Source: Andrena cerasifolii (Eukaryota; Arthropoda; Insecta; Hymenoptera; Andrenidae). From it: a stretch of DNA of 64,000 nt. Position 1 is the stretch's first letter, and each line of letters begins with the position of its first letter. The notes beneath the pieces are model-generated. The model saw nothing but the letters and a program-made list of their open reading frames with translations, was not told the DNA's origin and made no database searches. Below are positions 36,073 to 49,006 of the stretch, piece after piece. The position numbers and the translations under genes are program-made. The stretch spans positions 3,038,001 to 3,102,000 of the forward strand of contig NC_135124.1 in assembly GCF_050908995.1 (NCBI RefSeq). Direction: 5' to 3'.

Positions 36073-36696
36073 TTATCTTTTAATGAAAAGAGGTGCTGTG
36101 GCAGATTTAGTGTTAACATAAACACACATGATCGATATCGATTAGTCGACCCTTCCCCTCCATTAGACGAATGGGTTTCCCTTGTACGGGCCCAGCAAGA
36201 TGGGTCCGGTCGGAAATTCGAGCATTCAGTAAGAGAAAGCCACATTCCAAGTGTCGCCAAGATAGTTACCCCTCCGGACAATAGATCTCTTTTAACAATG
36301 TCCTGATTTCCAGAACAGTCCCTTTTTCCAGACTCCGAGCGTCGCCAAGATGACTTCTCCTGATATCACCTTTCCCAAACACCCCCTTTTTGCCAAATTC
36401 CTCAGGTGGCTCGCCTAGCTCACCTCCCACTCCTTCCAATAACCAAGTTAAATACCGGTCCCAAACGAAGGGACAGGGCATTTCGTAAACCTAAGAGTAG
36501 TCAAGTTACAACGCCGTTCCGAATCGACACTGGAAAACTTCTAAATTGTACCAGTTATAATAATAAAGAACCAGTAGTTATTAAATCGGAGTTACCTCGA
36601 CGACATAGAGGATCGCCTGTTTACGAGCAGTCCTACAGTTAAAGAGGATAGGAAGGCCCAAGTTTGATGGGTTTCAAAATATATAAAAAAAAATTT
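36073..36696. other. No gene recognised
   Basis: The minus frames at 36073-36281 and 36266-36481 run upstream of the recombinase-like fragment and could be its leader, but show no known motif. Confidence 0.3.
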
Positions 36697-37300
36697 ATGT
36701 TAAACGATTTTATTAAAAATGTAGTAAAAACTAAATTAAAACCCACTAAAAACTAAAAACTAATTCTTTTCTTGCACTTCAATTTTGATGGTGTTAATAT
36801 CACTTTAAATAAAATCGTGGGGCACTATGTGCAACCAGAAGTTGAAGTATTAAAGTGATTCATATCCTGTTATGAAATATCGTGCCCCACGATTTTATTT
36901 AAAGTGATATTAACACCATCAAAATTGAAGTACAAGAAAATAATTATTTTTAGTTTTTAGTGCATTTTAATTTAGTTTTTACTACATTTATAATTAAATC
37001 GTTTAACATAATTTTTTTAATATATTTTTTATTTTCTAGTTTTTAGTGTTTGTGGATTTACATTTCACAGCTCAGACTTATTTACAAATATCTTTTATTG
37101 CTGTATACAGTTTAACAGTTTGCTTAAACGTTGCAGTGCTACAGTCACTAAAAAATAATTATTTTCTTGTATTACAATTTCGATGGTGATATACTACGAA
37201 CGCCTGCAAAGTTTTAGTTTTAGTATTCGTACATATGTGACAGATCATTTCTCGATAAATTGTGTATTTTCGGTAATCGCGATGCGATTAGCGTCCCGGA
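36697..37300. mobile_element. Composite MITE family A, copy 3
   Basis: The core (36697-37009) starts ATGTTAAACGATTTTATT and ends AATTAAATCGTTTAACAT. Its inner arms, TAAATAAAATCGTGGGGCAC and inverse, are identical over at least 50 bp. Right of it the flank block (CAGCTCAGACTTATTTACAA onward) matches the flank of copy 2 in reverse. Confidence 0.75.
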
Positions 37301-37881
37301 GGCAGATTCAGCCTTACGTGATAAGTAGTCAAAGAGTTATGGCAGTTTTCCGGAGTGACTGTCATTGTTACTCTTGTCCTGCAGGGGTAGGGTGAAAGCA
37401 ACACTAATTATTTTGAGGAGAATTAAGTAAAAACACTTTGTCCAACGCAAAATAGGTTTTTCTATTATAAAAAAAGATAGAAAAAAGCATTTAAATAAAC
37501 ATATTTTAAGTCACGACAAAAAGAAATAAATTTTAAATAACGAAAGGTGGAAAGCATAACCAGCTTCGAACATTTCTTTGGTATTGTGTATTTAGTTGAA
37601 TGATAGGTATTACATCCAGAGACGCGGTAGCGTCTTGAAGCTAAGTACATGTTTCGACACCCTGTATATGTCGATTGTCGCTGCGCGTATCTTTTTTACT
37701 CGTAATCCGGCTAATCCAACCCAACCTGAAACTTATTTCCTTAATATCTCCATCATGCCTGCAATATCTTCTAAATTTGAAGGCATTTTTCTTATGTAAA
37801 CCGCATATAGCTTTCGAATAAGACCAAATTCAATAAAACTGATATCATACGAAGAAAATGGTAAGATTTTTCTTCTCCTTC
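37301..37881. other. No gene; short TE-end fragment
   Basis: AGTACATGTTTCGACACCC followed by TGTATA at 37643-37668 recurs at 55912-55936, directly next to the foldback element there. It looks like the right end of a mariner-type element. Confidence 0.4.
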
Positions 37882-38287
37882 TATTACGTCCGAGAAACCG
37901 AGATAGTGATCGGTGATTGATTCCGGAACGTAAAGAGGGAGGATCTTGTTGCCCCGTCGTCTCCGGCGCAACCGTAATCCATCGGGCCGGTGGGTCCAGC
38001 TTTTTAGAGTACTGTGCGGAGCAAATGGATTATTGGCATTAAAGATCGAGGCGGAAAAAAGAACTGATGTGCCGTGTTTCATCTTGGGACCGTCAGCCAG
38101 ACTCATCGTCAGTAGGGTTATAGCTGACAGCCCCTGCCCTAGACACACGGGGACTAAGAGAAAATAACATGGAACTTGTATATATGTGAACGAGAGTGGA
38201 CGATTGTACTTGTGAGAAGAGTAGACCTCTAGCGGCGCCGGCGGAGACTAACCGGCGTGACCCATGTGGTGGGATCGGGACGTCACA
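37882..38287. mobile_element. Solo LTR with 4-bp target duplication
   Basis: CTTC (37878-37881 and 38288-38291) flanks a 406-bp sequence that starts TATTACGTCCGA and ends GGGACGTCACA, i.e. short inverted ends around a mutated TG...CA. A second, partial copy of its start at 42127 retains TGTTACGTCCGA, which supports TG as the original terminus. There are no internal genes, so it is most simply a solo LTR left by LTR-LTR recombination of a gypsy-type element. Confidence 0.7.
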
Positions 38288-38426
38288 CTTCAAACAAAAT
38301 TTTTGTCGACATAATACGTATACGTGTTACACGCACACCTTCAGCCAAAAGAAACTAATACATGTTTCGTTCGTCGACTCTCGGGATTATTCGGCAGGGA
38401 TCGTCGTGCGTCATTGTACATATGTA

Positions 38427-40098
38427 TAGGGTAAACAGGGGCGGTAGTAACACTTTGACTTTGGAATACGCTTACGCAAAAACTATTATAGTTACAACAA
38501 CAGTTTTTTTTCGAAAATGTTACCTACTTATCTGACATTATTTGAGCCACACAACAGTTTCGCTGTATATCAGTAATATTGTGGTTATTAATAAAAAATG
38601 AGAAGCGGAGACAGTGTTACAATCGTCCCTGGTCCCTGGCCCAGGGTCGGTTGTAACAGAGCTATTCCACGTCAAAACGGATAGGTGAAAAATTTAGTTT
38701 CACCGATTCTCTTCAAAATTACAGCATTTGTCGATAACATTGCAAAAACAAAGTATACTAAATTTCAACAGCCTATGTCAAATAGTTTCCGAAATATTTA
38801 ATCTTAAAGTTTCGAAAATTCAAACAAAATCGGCTGACGCGTCATCACTTAAACTGTAATATCTCGGTCATTTTTAAAGATGATGCCACAGTCTTGGGTT
38901 CGTTTTAAAACTGAAGGAATGCTTTCTCAACCCGTGTATAAAATATTTTGTTTATTGTTAATAAACTTATCAGTAATCGATGTCAAAGTTTTAAATCGTG
39001 ATTTGACGTCGTTCCCACCCACGGTCCGGTTTGAAAAAAAATACCATTCGATTCGTTAAGTCTTCAACTAATAAATGCCTTTTTAAAAAAAGTGAAGAAA
39101 TTTTGGGAACAGTTAATAAAAAAATAAAACTTACGATAGTGCACACCGTTTGGAACTGCACGGTTCCCATGGTCAGTCTGCACGCACGCGTTTTCAAAAA
39201 AATAGCCTAGCGTAGGAAAGTATTTATATACGATGGGTTAAAACAAATTTTTCTTTCAGTATTTTCGGTATTCTCGAGAAGAATAGTAGGAACATCTGCT
39301 ACCTACTATTGCTAATCTTTTATATGGTGAGCAGATATTCCTACTATTTTTCCCGAGAATACCGAAAATACTGAAAGAAAAATTTATTTTAACCCATCGT
39401 ATATAAATACTTTTGTATTTATTGTTTTATATTATTACTTCAGCATTCAACGGCCGGCTATCCGAAATGAACTGAGCATAGCTTCGAATATGTTTCATAA
39501 TCAAAGTAATAGGATGAACAATGTTGAATATCTCAGAAACAATAAGTTTTAGGATTAATGTACTTTAGTACTTTCATACTCAGAATTCGCAAAAAAATTT
39601 GACAGTCCATTTGAAAAAATAAAATTGACCTTCACATCCGCTCTATCCCACCACCTGTAAAGAAACTATTTAGTTTCACCGTGTTTTGTGTTTCTTACAA
39701 CCATACAACTTTTATAAATAATATGTTCGCTTATTACTTGAAATAATAGATATTTGACGTGAACCGAGTTAGTGGGACACCCTGTATAACATAGCTTCTA
39801 TACTTTTCTCGGTGATACCGGCAGCTTTACCTGCGTCAATGCTAGAAACACATTGTGTTTCCCACACCCACCGCTCGAAAAACGAAGAGGGCGCTTGAAA
39901 ACCAGTAGTTGTTTCAGAATATCGGTACTTCAGAACGACGACACTGAAGACAAAATGATGAGAGGTCTATTCTATACCTTGTCTGTGCTAATATTGTCAA
40001 GCAACTCTCGCATGCTGTGGGTTACCAGATTTGTCGTTCAAAAGATTTTACTTATGTTACAATTTACCCCGTGTTACAATCTTCCCCGAACTCCCCTA
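38427..40098. mobile_element. TA-flanked element family B, copy 2
   Basis: TAGGGTAAACAGGGGCGGTA and, inverted, TAGGGGAGTTCGGGGAAGAT end the element. The left 230 bp match 19586-19740. GTTACAATC/GGTTGTAAC words recur at both ends. The body contains unrelated insertions, including a mariner-type end GGGACACCCTGTATA at 39774-39788 and a short hairpin at 39217-39414. Confidence 0.65.
39217..39414. repeat. 200-bp hairpin
   Basis: AAAGTATTTATATACGATGG is inverted at 39397-39412, with arms of about 80 bp through TTTTTCTTTCAGTATTTTCG and AATAGTAGGAA. The loop is about 25 bp. Confidence 0.85.
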
Positions 40099-40102
40099 CA
40101 TT

Positions 40103-40760
40103 GAATTTTCTACGTTTGCACTACCAGCAGACTTTCCGTTTAAAAGTTTACAAGTACAACGCAATAGCTGAGAATTTCTTTCCACATTCAGAATAGAATA
40201 TGGAAGTAGCAAACAGCTCTCTCTCGCGTTCACAAAGCAGCCGCGTATTTATCGGTATTAAGATTTCTGCGCAGAAAAAAACTGCTGCAATACCGACCTG
40301 ACAAATCGGCGAGGTCGCTTGACATGTCTACCCCCTTAAGTCCCCTACGCCAATACCTATCTGCGAGGCCGTTACTCGGCGCTGCACTCAATTACGTTCC
40401 GCGCTATAATTTCCTTAATTAGTTGAATTTCCTCACGAAACTTTATTGTAAATGTTCACAAAGGACGATAATTTCAGAATTAAATAAAAAGTCGATTTTT
40501 CGAGATTTCAATAGTTCTATACCCTCTTAAGAAAGCAGCACGTCACGTGACCTCGCCGATTTGGCAGGTCGGTATTACAGCAGCTTTTTCTCCACAGAAA
40601 TGGTAATACCGATAGATACGCAGCTGCCTGTGCACGCGAGAAGGAGCTACTTGCTTTTTCCATATTCCATTCTGAATGTGGAAAGAAATTCTCAGCTGTT
40701 GCGTGGTACTTGAAAAAATTTCAACATAAAGTCTGCTGATAGCGCACGCATAGAAAATTC
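40103..40760. repeat. 660-bp palindromic element
   Basis: GAATTTTCTACG at the left and, inverted, GCATAGAAAATTC at the right end arms of about 225 bp. Shared blocks include CATTCAGAATAGAATATGGA, AATACCGACCTGACAAATCG and GGCGAGGTC, around a 200-bp AT-rich centre. It begins four bases after the family B element ends. Confidence 0.75.
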
Positions 40761-42126
40761 GTTTTACGTTTTAATTACTTGTAGTGTGGTTAACGTCAAT
40801 ATCTTACGTTGGCAGTAAGGAATTACAAGTGAAAAGAAAAAATAAATGAGGGGATGTCCCCAGAAAATGAAGTTTGTTAGGTTAGGTTAGATATTTTTTT
40901 ATTAGCAAAACACTGAAGCAGAACATGAAAGTGATACACTTATTATAAGATAATTAAACGTCATATGCAGAAAGCAGTTATCGAACAAGCATTATATATA
41001 AAATTGTGTTGGTGGCAATAGTGACTTTAAATTGCAATTGCTTATTTAGTACTATTGCGATACTGCCATCGCTTATACAGAAACAGAATTTGTTTATTTT
41101 TCATCTTATCAATATGAAAGTGACACCAACGGTATTCCTGGCATTCTTCCGATTAAATTGACAGAAAATAATTTAAATCCGACTATTTTTAACGAAACGG
41201 GCTTTCAATTCTGTAAATAATTTTTCACGTAATTTCCTTAATTATGGTCCGAATTATATTCTTTTGTGGCCAATTTGATCGAGAAAACATAAGGAATCGA
41301 TTGACGTCACTGTCGTAAAGATCTGATTAGAAAATGCAGAACTTCAGATTCGTCACTGCTTAGTGCGCAACATTGTATGGCTCTGCTGGTTTTGAGTGTC
41401 GAAGCCCACAAACCTCAGCGAGACACATGATTGCTGATGAGCATCGCGTTTGACGACTCCAGCTAGAGAATCACCCTGTGCAAATGGTAAGAAACGATAG
41501 TGTGAAGTGGCGCGCGTGTCAACTGCTCATTGACAATACCGTAGATTCTAGGGCCTAGAATATTAGCTCCGTATTACGATGTTCTTAACCAGAGTACTGT
41601 ATTAATGAATTAAAAAATAAATAAATTGACCAATTAATTAAAATTAATGAACTGTGCACGATTTTAATGTCGCGTAATTAAATTGCACTTACAAACTGAT
41701 TTTAATTAAAAGAGTATTTTTTGACGTGCAACGTGAAGCCGCGCAAGCAAATGGTTGCGCGCATTGTCGAAAGCATCAAAACGAATATGTACAGTCTCCC
41801 GATTGTTAAGAAGCCTTTGGGCTCGGATTATCGGGAAAGACCTACCCACCCCATTGTTTTGCTTTTTCGCTGCGGGCAAGGTCCTTCAGGCCCCGCTAGA
41901 CCGCCCGTTGACAGTCGAGAGTAATAAAATCAACGAGCTAGATAAAATACCCAGTACAGAAAAATAAAATGTTCATATTTTTGATAAATGTTGATGGTAA
42001 AGTATTACCAATAAATTTTTTGAGGTTCCTGATAAAAATGATATCAAATATGGAGCAATTCGGTCGATTTTTAGTGAACGTAGAGTGTGTCCTAATCATG
42101 TATTCATAAGAAATAAATTATAATAA
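40761..42126. other. No supported gene
   Basis: AT-rich DNA with no recognisable coding. A short GTTAGGTTAGGTTAG at about 40880 is too short to count as telomeric repeat. Confidence 0.35.
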
Positions 42127-42183
42127 TGTTACGTCCGAAACCGAGATGGTGATTGGTGATTGATTCCGGAACGTAAAGAGGGC
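42127..42183. mobile_element. 5' fragment of the solo-LTR family
   Basis: TGTTACGTCCGA through GATTGATTCCGGAACGTAAA matches the first 57 bp of the LTR at 37882. It is cut off at 42184 by unrelated hAT-like sequence. Confidence 0.65.
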
Positions 42184-42405
42184 CGCTTGGAAAACATCAA
42201 GTACTTGGTTCTATCCGAGCCGCTCGGTTTCATCCAATCCGCCCGGTTCTTTCGGACCGCTTGAAAAACATTCAAGTACTTGGTTCTATCCGAGTCGCTC
42301 GGTTCTTTCGGGTACCTGGCTCGGCTTGGAAACCGAGTCCCGGATTGGTTCGGATTTCAAGCTACCCGAATATTCAAGTACTCGTACAGCTCTATTGTAG
42401 GTACA
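42184..42405. mobile_element. hAT-like fragment with CAAGTACTTGG words
   Basis: Two roughly 80-bp direct repeats (CCGCTTG.AAAACAT, CAAGTACTTGGTTCTATCCG, CGCTCGGTT) end with GTACAGCTCTA, like the right terminus of the element at 49849-51243. The left end is missing. Confidence 0.5.
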
Positions 42406-42797
42406 GCTCTATTGTCCTGATTTCGAACCAGAAACCGCGTCTACCTTTCGAAACATTAATGTAGGATTTCTCCTGGTTTCTGTTTGGATTCTTAGGCGAA
42501 TAGAAGGCGAGGATGGGGGTCTTATATAGGATTGACGCCCAATTGTTATTAAATAAACAATCTTTAATATAAGTAAGTCTAAGTGGTGAATGATAGCGGA
42601 ATCTAAAATAAGTAGAGAATAGAATAAGCACGGGACTTTCCCGCTGGACGACCGGTAACCAACTCTTCGCTTTCGTCCGCCTCATGCCACGCGACAATCC
42701 CGGCGCGCTTTTCGTTTGTTTCCTCGCGCGTCACGCGACACGCCTCGACCAGCGCAGTGCTCATCGGCATCCCACATTAAGGCTGCCGTCTCATTTG

Positions 42798-43181
42798 TGT
42801 TATGGTCCGAATCGATCGAAGCGTCCCCTGTAAACAAACGGACCCTAATGAAACTACTGCGGTCGATAAAAAGAACTTATATAGAGGTGACACCTCCAGG
42901 TACTCTATGTAGACGAATTTTGGACGCATAGTTGCCTCATTTTCTGTTAGAGTTTGCAGGTCGGGTGAGGAGAAAAGTACGCGGAGTAGGTTCAAGTGAT
43001 ATAATGACAACAAAATTAAGATTACAAAGTAAAACGTTGGAGGGGAGTACGCGCGTGTCGCGATGTCAGGTCGTGAGTAAAGCGATCCAAAGGTCTGTAT
43101 CGAAGGGGAATCGCACAACAGCAAGGCAGCGTTTCGACAACTGCTGGCGCGTCCGCAATGCATGTTACTCTATCTTCAACA
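42798..43181 (-). mobile_element. Probable 3' LTR of the copia element
   Basis: Minus strand: the sequence after the pol stop and a short purine tract (AAGGAGAG) starts TGTTGAAGATAGAG and contains a TATA-like CTATATAAG near 42880. The other end is not certain; TAACA near 42798 is the best match to an inverted end. No 5' LTR remains for comparison. Confidence 0.4.
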
Positions 43182-45668
43182 CTCTCCTTGAACATGCGTC
43201 GGGGGAAGATTCCGCGAACGGAGTCCAAGCTTCGAAGTGCATTCGGCGTGCTTCGTCCTCAGCAATCCCTTGGTGAGGACGTCAGCGATCATCCTTTCCG
43301 TAAGCAGGTACTCTAGCCTGACACGATATTTCTGTAATGCAATACGAATATAATGATAACGAATATCGATATGCTTCGTCTTTGAGTGAGAAACAAGATT
43401 TTTCGCAAGCAGCTCATCGCCACGGTTGTCGTTGTAGAGGACCACCTTGGCGAGGCCTGGGCACCCGAGCTCACGGAGAAAAATGATCAGGTGCATGGCG
43501 TCCCTGGCGGCACCGCTGATCGCCGTATACTCAACCTCCGTTGACGAGAGGGCGACCGTTGGCTGCTTGCGTGATCTCCATGCTACGGCAGCGCTACCGA
43601 GGATGAACGGCAACCCGGTGTAGGAGCGCCTGTCAATGGGGCAATTCCCCCAGTCAGCGTCGACGAAGCCCTGCGGCCGATCCTCCATCCCAAAGACAGT
43701 TCATGGTCCAATGTTCTCCGGAGATATGGTAGCACACGCTTGGCCCCCTCCCCATCCTCCCCCCAGTGCTCCTTCTTGTAGCAGGAATTGAACTGACTGA
43801 ACGCACTAACCGCGTGCGCAATCTCAGGTTGTGTTCCCGTCGCAGCGTACATCAGGGCACCAACCAGTTCCCTGAAAGGATAGTGACCCTCGGCGTCTCC
43901 CCCGTCGTCCAGATTTCCCGATAACTTGGCGCCGACAGCAAGTGGGGTGTGGATGAATTTGCAGTCCCGCATCCCGAAACGCTCCGGGATGCCACGGATG
44001 TAGCCGCGCTGAGAGAGGTGGATGTTGGTTTCATCGCGTCGGATCTCGAAGCCCAGACAGAGCTCCGCCGGGCTGAGGTCTTTCACTTTGAAGGACTTCG
44101 GATTTGGCCCTCTCTCCGCAGATCGTTGGTGATGACCAAAATGTCATCGACATAGACGAGAACGAATGTCAGCTGCCCCTGGTCTACATAACGGCAAGGG
44201 TCAGCGACATGCCATCCAACGCAGCGTGCCATTGTCGACCCGCCTGGCGCAGGCCGTACAGCGCTTTGTTGAGTCTGCATGCGATATCGGCACCCTCGAC
44301 CTTTTGAAGCATGGATCGTGCTCGCCTCAAGATTGAGTCGTCACTCTCCCTCTCGATCATGGTCCGGAGCATTCTCGCCAACAGGTCGGGCGTCTCCATG
44401 TGGATTTCAGCGTCTATTTTCCCGTTTAAGTACGCCGTCTCGACGTCCAGCTGCAGCACCCTGAGGTTGAACTTGGCGGCCAAAGCCATTAATAGACGAA
44501 CAGAATCAACCCGGGCAACTGGCGCAAAGGTTTCGAGGAAATCGACACCACAATGCTGAGTATAACCTGTCGCGACAACTCGTGTCTTTCTTCTGTTCAG
44601 ATTTCCGCTCGCATTGTATTTGTTTCTCAATACCGTGCGACACTTGACCTTTTCATCCCTAGGTCTCGGCACAATGTCGAAAGTGTCGTTGATGATAAGC
44701 CTCCTGATTTGTGCGTAGAACGCGTCATGCCACTCAGCCTTCTCAGGCCCCGTAATGGCCTGGTGATACGGAATCTCAGTGGCGGACATCACCAACTCAG
44801 CGTCCTCCCACGTCGAAGAGTCCTCATCGCTGGAGTCATCCAGGTCTTCTGGCTCGTATGATGCAGCGTCGACAACGGGTACCATGTTGTATTCCTTCGT
44901 CGGTCGGCCTAGTCGGCCGGTTATGACTTTGCGCGGCCTCCTAGGGTCCCGTCGCATCGGATTGTCGATGACCTTCGGTTCTGGAAGTGGTATTAGTAGA
45001 ACTTCATCTTGTACAAACAGAGGATCAATCAAGCTCCCCTCCAATTACTCGCCGGTCCACAAGATTTTGTTTATTACTGGTACCAATCTCCGTCTCACGC
45101 ACCTCGGAGTCGTCGAAACTATCTGAAACAGAAGGTGGTTCGCCACACTCTTTGAGAACTGAATCCTGAGTTCCCCTTTTAAAAGGAATTCGGTGGAGAA
45201 CCTGACGTCCCGCGTCACGAGGACCCTCCGCTGCGACGGTGCCGAAACTCGGTACGCTTTTTAAGTCACGGAGTATCCGACGAGAACCCCCGTGATCCTC
45301 TTTGGCAAGAGTTTATTCTTGCCGAGAGCCTTGTCCAGGACGAACGTCTTGACACCAAACTTCTACAAGTGGCTCAAATCCGGACATCTCCCATTCCACT
45401 TCTCGTGAGGGGTCCTGGTTCCCAGAAGTTTCGTCACACAGCGATTCCTGACATGATTCGCTGACGCAACTGTTTCGGCTCAAAACGACTTCGGCAGTCC
45501 CGATTCTCCGAGCATGCAGCGGGCAGCCTCGACCAGTGTTCTGTTCCTGCGCTCCGCGACGCCGTTCTGTTGCGGCGTGTAATTGTGCAAGTCTTTTTAA
45601 AAAATCGATGCAAACTCATTTACGTACTGTGTTGTGTGCACCTTTTCACCGTCGAACCTAACCTCACC
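43182..45668 (-). pseudogene. Ty1/copia retrotransposon pol, broken and 5'-truncated
   Basis: Minus strand, in order: integrase C-terminal part (45420-45668) with YTPQQNGVAERRNRTLVEA; a linker; reverse transcriptase (45044-44083) with ETFAPVARVDSVRLL, LQLDVETAYLNGKI, LNKALYGLRQAGRQWH and the catalytic YVDD at about 44150; RNase H (43688-43182) with FVDADWG, ALSSTEVEYTAISG and HSKTKHIDIRYHYIR. Frameshifts near 44190, 44085 and 43650 and stop codons in the integrase part break it. Gag, protease and the front of integrase are missing. This machinery would copy element RNA into DNA and insert it; here it is dead. Confidence 0.9.
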
Positions 45669-45859
45669 AGCATCCAATGCGCTCAACCGCTAGAATTTCA
45701 ACCAGTAGTACAAGTGTCACGTCCCGCGACGTGGAGTCTAATATTAATTAACCTTCAAATCATTTAAATTTACTATTTCGTACTCTGAGGTATTATAACC
45801 ACCTCATATGAAAACATTGTACAAAGTATTATACAAAGTACCGCCGATAAGGCGCTATC

Positions 45860-46940
45860 TCCGTAAACTACGATAAGAAGAGATTGAGCCGAGAATACAC
45901 GGACGGCAGCAGCGAGCAAATTTCACGGAATTTCTATTTCTGACTTTGAGAACGGTCGCGATGGTTCAGCGTCGATAAAAGCTGGTATTAATAAAAAGTC
46001 AGCTTTGACTTGAAAATTGTTTATGCACGATTGTGTTTGAGCTACGGCCATGCTCGTTATGTCAGTAACCTCACGATCAAATCCCATTACCGGAACCTTC
46101 ATTGCTTGACGGCGTAAACCTAAGCTTCCTACTATTTATTCGGCCAAAAAATGTGCCTGCGATCCCGTATCTAAATTAATACGACACCGTTGTGGTCGTT
46201 CCTGATTGTCTAAAATATTCACCACTAACGTATATAACAGAACTTCGGACCTTATACGATCACTCAACACCGCCAAATTGGCTTGGGATACCAATTGTTG
46301 ATCGGCATCCTGCTCCTGGTGCAACAATGTCTGATGCTTTCCCTTACATTGTTTCCACGTACTAGCACAACAATTTTTGGCAATGTGATTCGAGCGTAGA
46401 CGATTGTTACATAGGCCCAACAATTTCACCATTCCAATTCGTTGTATAATGCTACTACCTGTAAGCTTTGGGTACGCCTGAGTTACGTGCTTAGCCTTGG
46501 ATAGATAGCAGATAACGTTCATTACCGAATAAACCCGCGCGGGACGATTTGCCGTTACCTGATCGCGCTTGTGCACGTGTGCGTGTACTTGCGGCTGAGT
46601 ATGCAAACGCTTGTTTGTTTTTTCTAACGCTGCAGACTCTAATACCTTGCGTCGCTGGCGCAAAAATTCTAACAGCTCGTCCAATGACGGTGACGCCTTC
46701 CCTTGTATGCTCCCTTTCCATTTAATGCGCGTTTAGTCATCTAGCTTTGATGTTATAGCGTACATCGGAAACGCTTCTAAAAATGGCTTGTTTAATGCCT
46801 GCAACGCACGATAATGCTTCGTGGCCTGGTCAAATAGCTCGCACAAAGGAATTGCACCGGAGCGCGTGCAAACCGGCAATTCACTAACGTTTTTTCGGAG
46901 CCAATGAGCTCAGTCTGCATGCGCGAAACGGGTTCCTTCA
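45860..46940 (-). pseudogene. BEL/Pao retrotransposon gag-protease fragment
   Basis: Minus strand: DELLEFLRQRRKVLES belongs to the BEL/Pao gag C-terminal region, preceded in another stretch by ELFDQATKHYRALQAL. Then come degraded zinc knuckles (near CNNRLRSNHIAKNC and CKGKHQTLLH, with several cysteines lost) and an aspartic protease start LDTGSQAHF. After a stop at 46136 the same frame continues with MKVPVMGFD and FIDAEPSRPFSKSEIEIP. Reverse transcriptase and integrase are absent. Further stops (46735, about 45926) confirm decay. Confidence 0.8.
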
Positions 46941-47528
46941 TATTGGAGATCGAGTATATAGGTAATTCGGAAGATGCTGCGCTTTCGTGGGCAGTAAAAT
47001 CTTCGCTTGATATGGATGGACCAAAGTTCTCCTCGCATCGATCAGGCTCGAAGCATCAAATATTGAAGCGCCGTTGAGTTGGCGGGTTGTAAAGCTGTCT
47101 GACAGTTACTTTTATATTTTCAAATTAATGAAAGAAAGCCGAGTTGCTGTAACTTACGTTGAGAAAAATTGCACGTTAATTTGGATAAATAATTTATAAA
47201 AAATATTACTTTAACTATGGAACTATGGTAAGTGGTACAAAAAATGGTGTTGAATGTTCGGTGGTCTGTGCATAATTGAAGCCGGAAACGAAAACGGATG
47301 GGCTGGTCGGTCAGGAAGCGGAAACAAGAAACATAGGGGTGCGACCTTCTAACGCTCGCGATTGGTAGTAGCCGTCAGCGTCCCGCGCGTTTTGTAGAAA
47401 ACGCGGGAACGTGTCTTAGCCAAGACCTTGGGTTCTTCCCAGGTACTGACTCATCCAAGCATGGGGTTTACAAATTTTGCCTGCGCTTCTCGGCGCGTTC
47501 GATAGATATATAAAAATACCAAAGCATT
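46941..47528. other. No gene recognised
   Basis: Nothing identifiable beyond possible further BEL leader sequence. Confidence 0.3.
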
Positions 47529-48085
47529 CGAGGCGGACACCTGAAAATCTTATAACTTTGAGGGGTGGTTTAACACCCTAAATATGAAAACAGGATAAAA
47601 TAAAAAGACACGTATATCTTATTTTTAGGTCCTCTCAAACATATCGAAAAGCCAAAGCTTGTGGTGGGCACTACCTATTCTTATGAAATTTGAGGGATGA
47701 TGGCACTCCTTAAACATGTAAACGGGCCAAAATAAAAAGACACCTGTTTCATATTTTTCATTCCTCTAAAACGTATCCAACAACCAAAGCAATCGGAGGC
47801 GGGCGCCACCTATTCTTATGAGCTTTGAGGGGTGGTTCACCCCCTAAACATGCAAATGAGCCAAAGTAGAAAGACACGTATTTCTTATTTTTCAGTCCTC
47901 TAAAACATATCCAAAAACCAAAGCAATCGGAGGCAAACGCCTAAAATTCTTATAATTGTGAGGGGTGGTATCACCCCCTAAATATGAAAACGGGCTGCTA
48001 TGAAAAAACACGCATATCTTATTTCGGCTCTCTAAAATATATCCAAAAGCCAATGCAATCGGAGGCGGACACCTGGGAACTTCTC
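47529..48085. repeat. Tandem array of a MITE arm, four units of about 133 bp
   Basis: The boundary motif GGAGGCGGACACCT or variants occurs at about 47529, 47662, 47794, 47928 and 48061. Each unit contains TGAGGGGTGGTT, CCCCTAAATATGAAAACGGG, AAAAAGACACGTAT and CAAAGCAATCGG. The unit equals one arm of the palindromic MITE at 7761-8184, all four in the same orientation. The right end continues into ACTTCTCCTTG, like that element's terminus. Confidence 0.85.
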
Positions 48086-49006
48086 CTTGCTCGTACCTAA
48101 TAGTCTTGTACTTTCCTTTATCTTAGGGAAACTGTTTTAATAAACGTTCTAATATAACTTGTTTCCATGGAACATTTATTATACAGATTCTAAAATATCT
48201 GTTCCATGAGAACACTGTTTATAGCAGTTCCCAAGGGAAACATTTCTTTCAATAAAAATTCCACAGGAACATATATTTTCTGTAACGAAACATATAAGTT
48301 CTAACAGAATTTTTTAAAAACGAAATTTCCAGAACTCTTTCGATTCCTGATTATATCTCCTCTTTGACAAAGGCATGCGGCAATGGTGTCACAGCCAAGT
48401 GTACAGAGCAAATAAAGCAGTCCAATAAATTTTTTTGTCAAAAAGTGCATTATTCAAGCACAAACACACATAGACCTTCCGCATTACCCGACGCACACCA
48501 AACCACCAGGCAAAACACGAAACAAGTCAAGGTCGATTTATATTATCCGTTCAGACACGGAACGTTACGGAACGTTTTGGTTCAGACCACAACAATGCAG
48601 TGTTTATACCATCAGTTCATATTCGGCAATGACAGGCGACAGGCGTCAGAATAACGGATGGAGATGAGCTTCACAGTGCTTATAGAGAATACATTGAAGT
48701 ATAAAAAAAAATTATTTCAGTTCAAAAAAAAAAATTGAACCATTTTTGTGCAAATATTTTAAACAAATGCAGGTTTTTAACATCGGGCGCGATTTCAAAA
48801 ATCTGAAAAAAAGGAGAGTATAGTTCTATCCTTCCCCTTGATGTACAATGTTTAAAAAATATGGATATTTTAAAATTGGCCTCGTAAAAATTGCCGAAAG
48901 TTGACGCTGCGTCGCCCAGCTCCGGCTCGACTGGTCGGGCCGTGCGGTACTCGCAGCGGTCAAGCGGCTATACCTGATATTCTTATACAGGATTCTCGAA
49001 AATGGT
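48086..49006. other. No supported gene
   Basis: An open frame at 48364-48654 has no known similarity. A stretch at 48526-48564 (GATTTATATTATCCGTTCAGA) is echoed at 49822-49846. Confidence 0.3.

Noticed and set aside
40860..40900. Telomeric TTAGG repeat
   Set aside because: Only about three units; expected by chance in AT-rich DNA.
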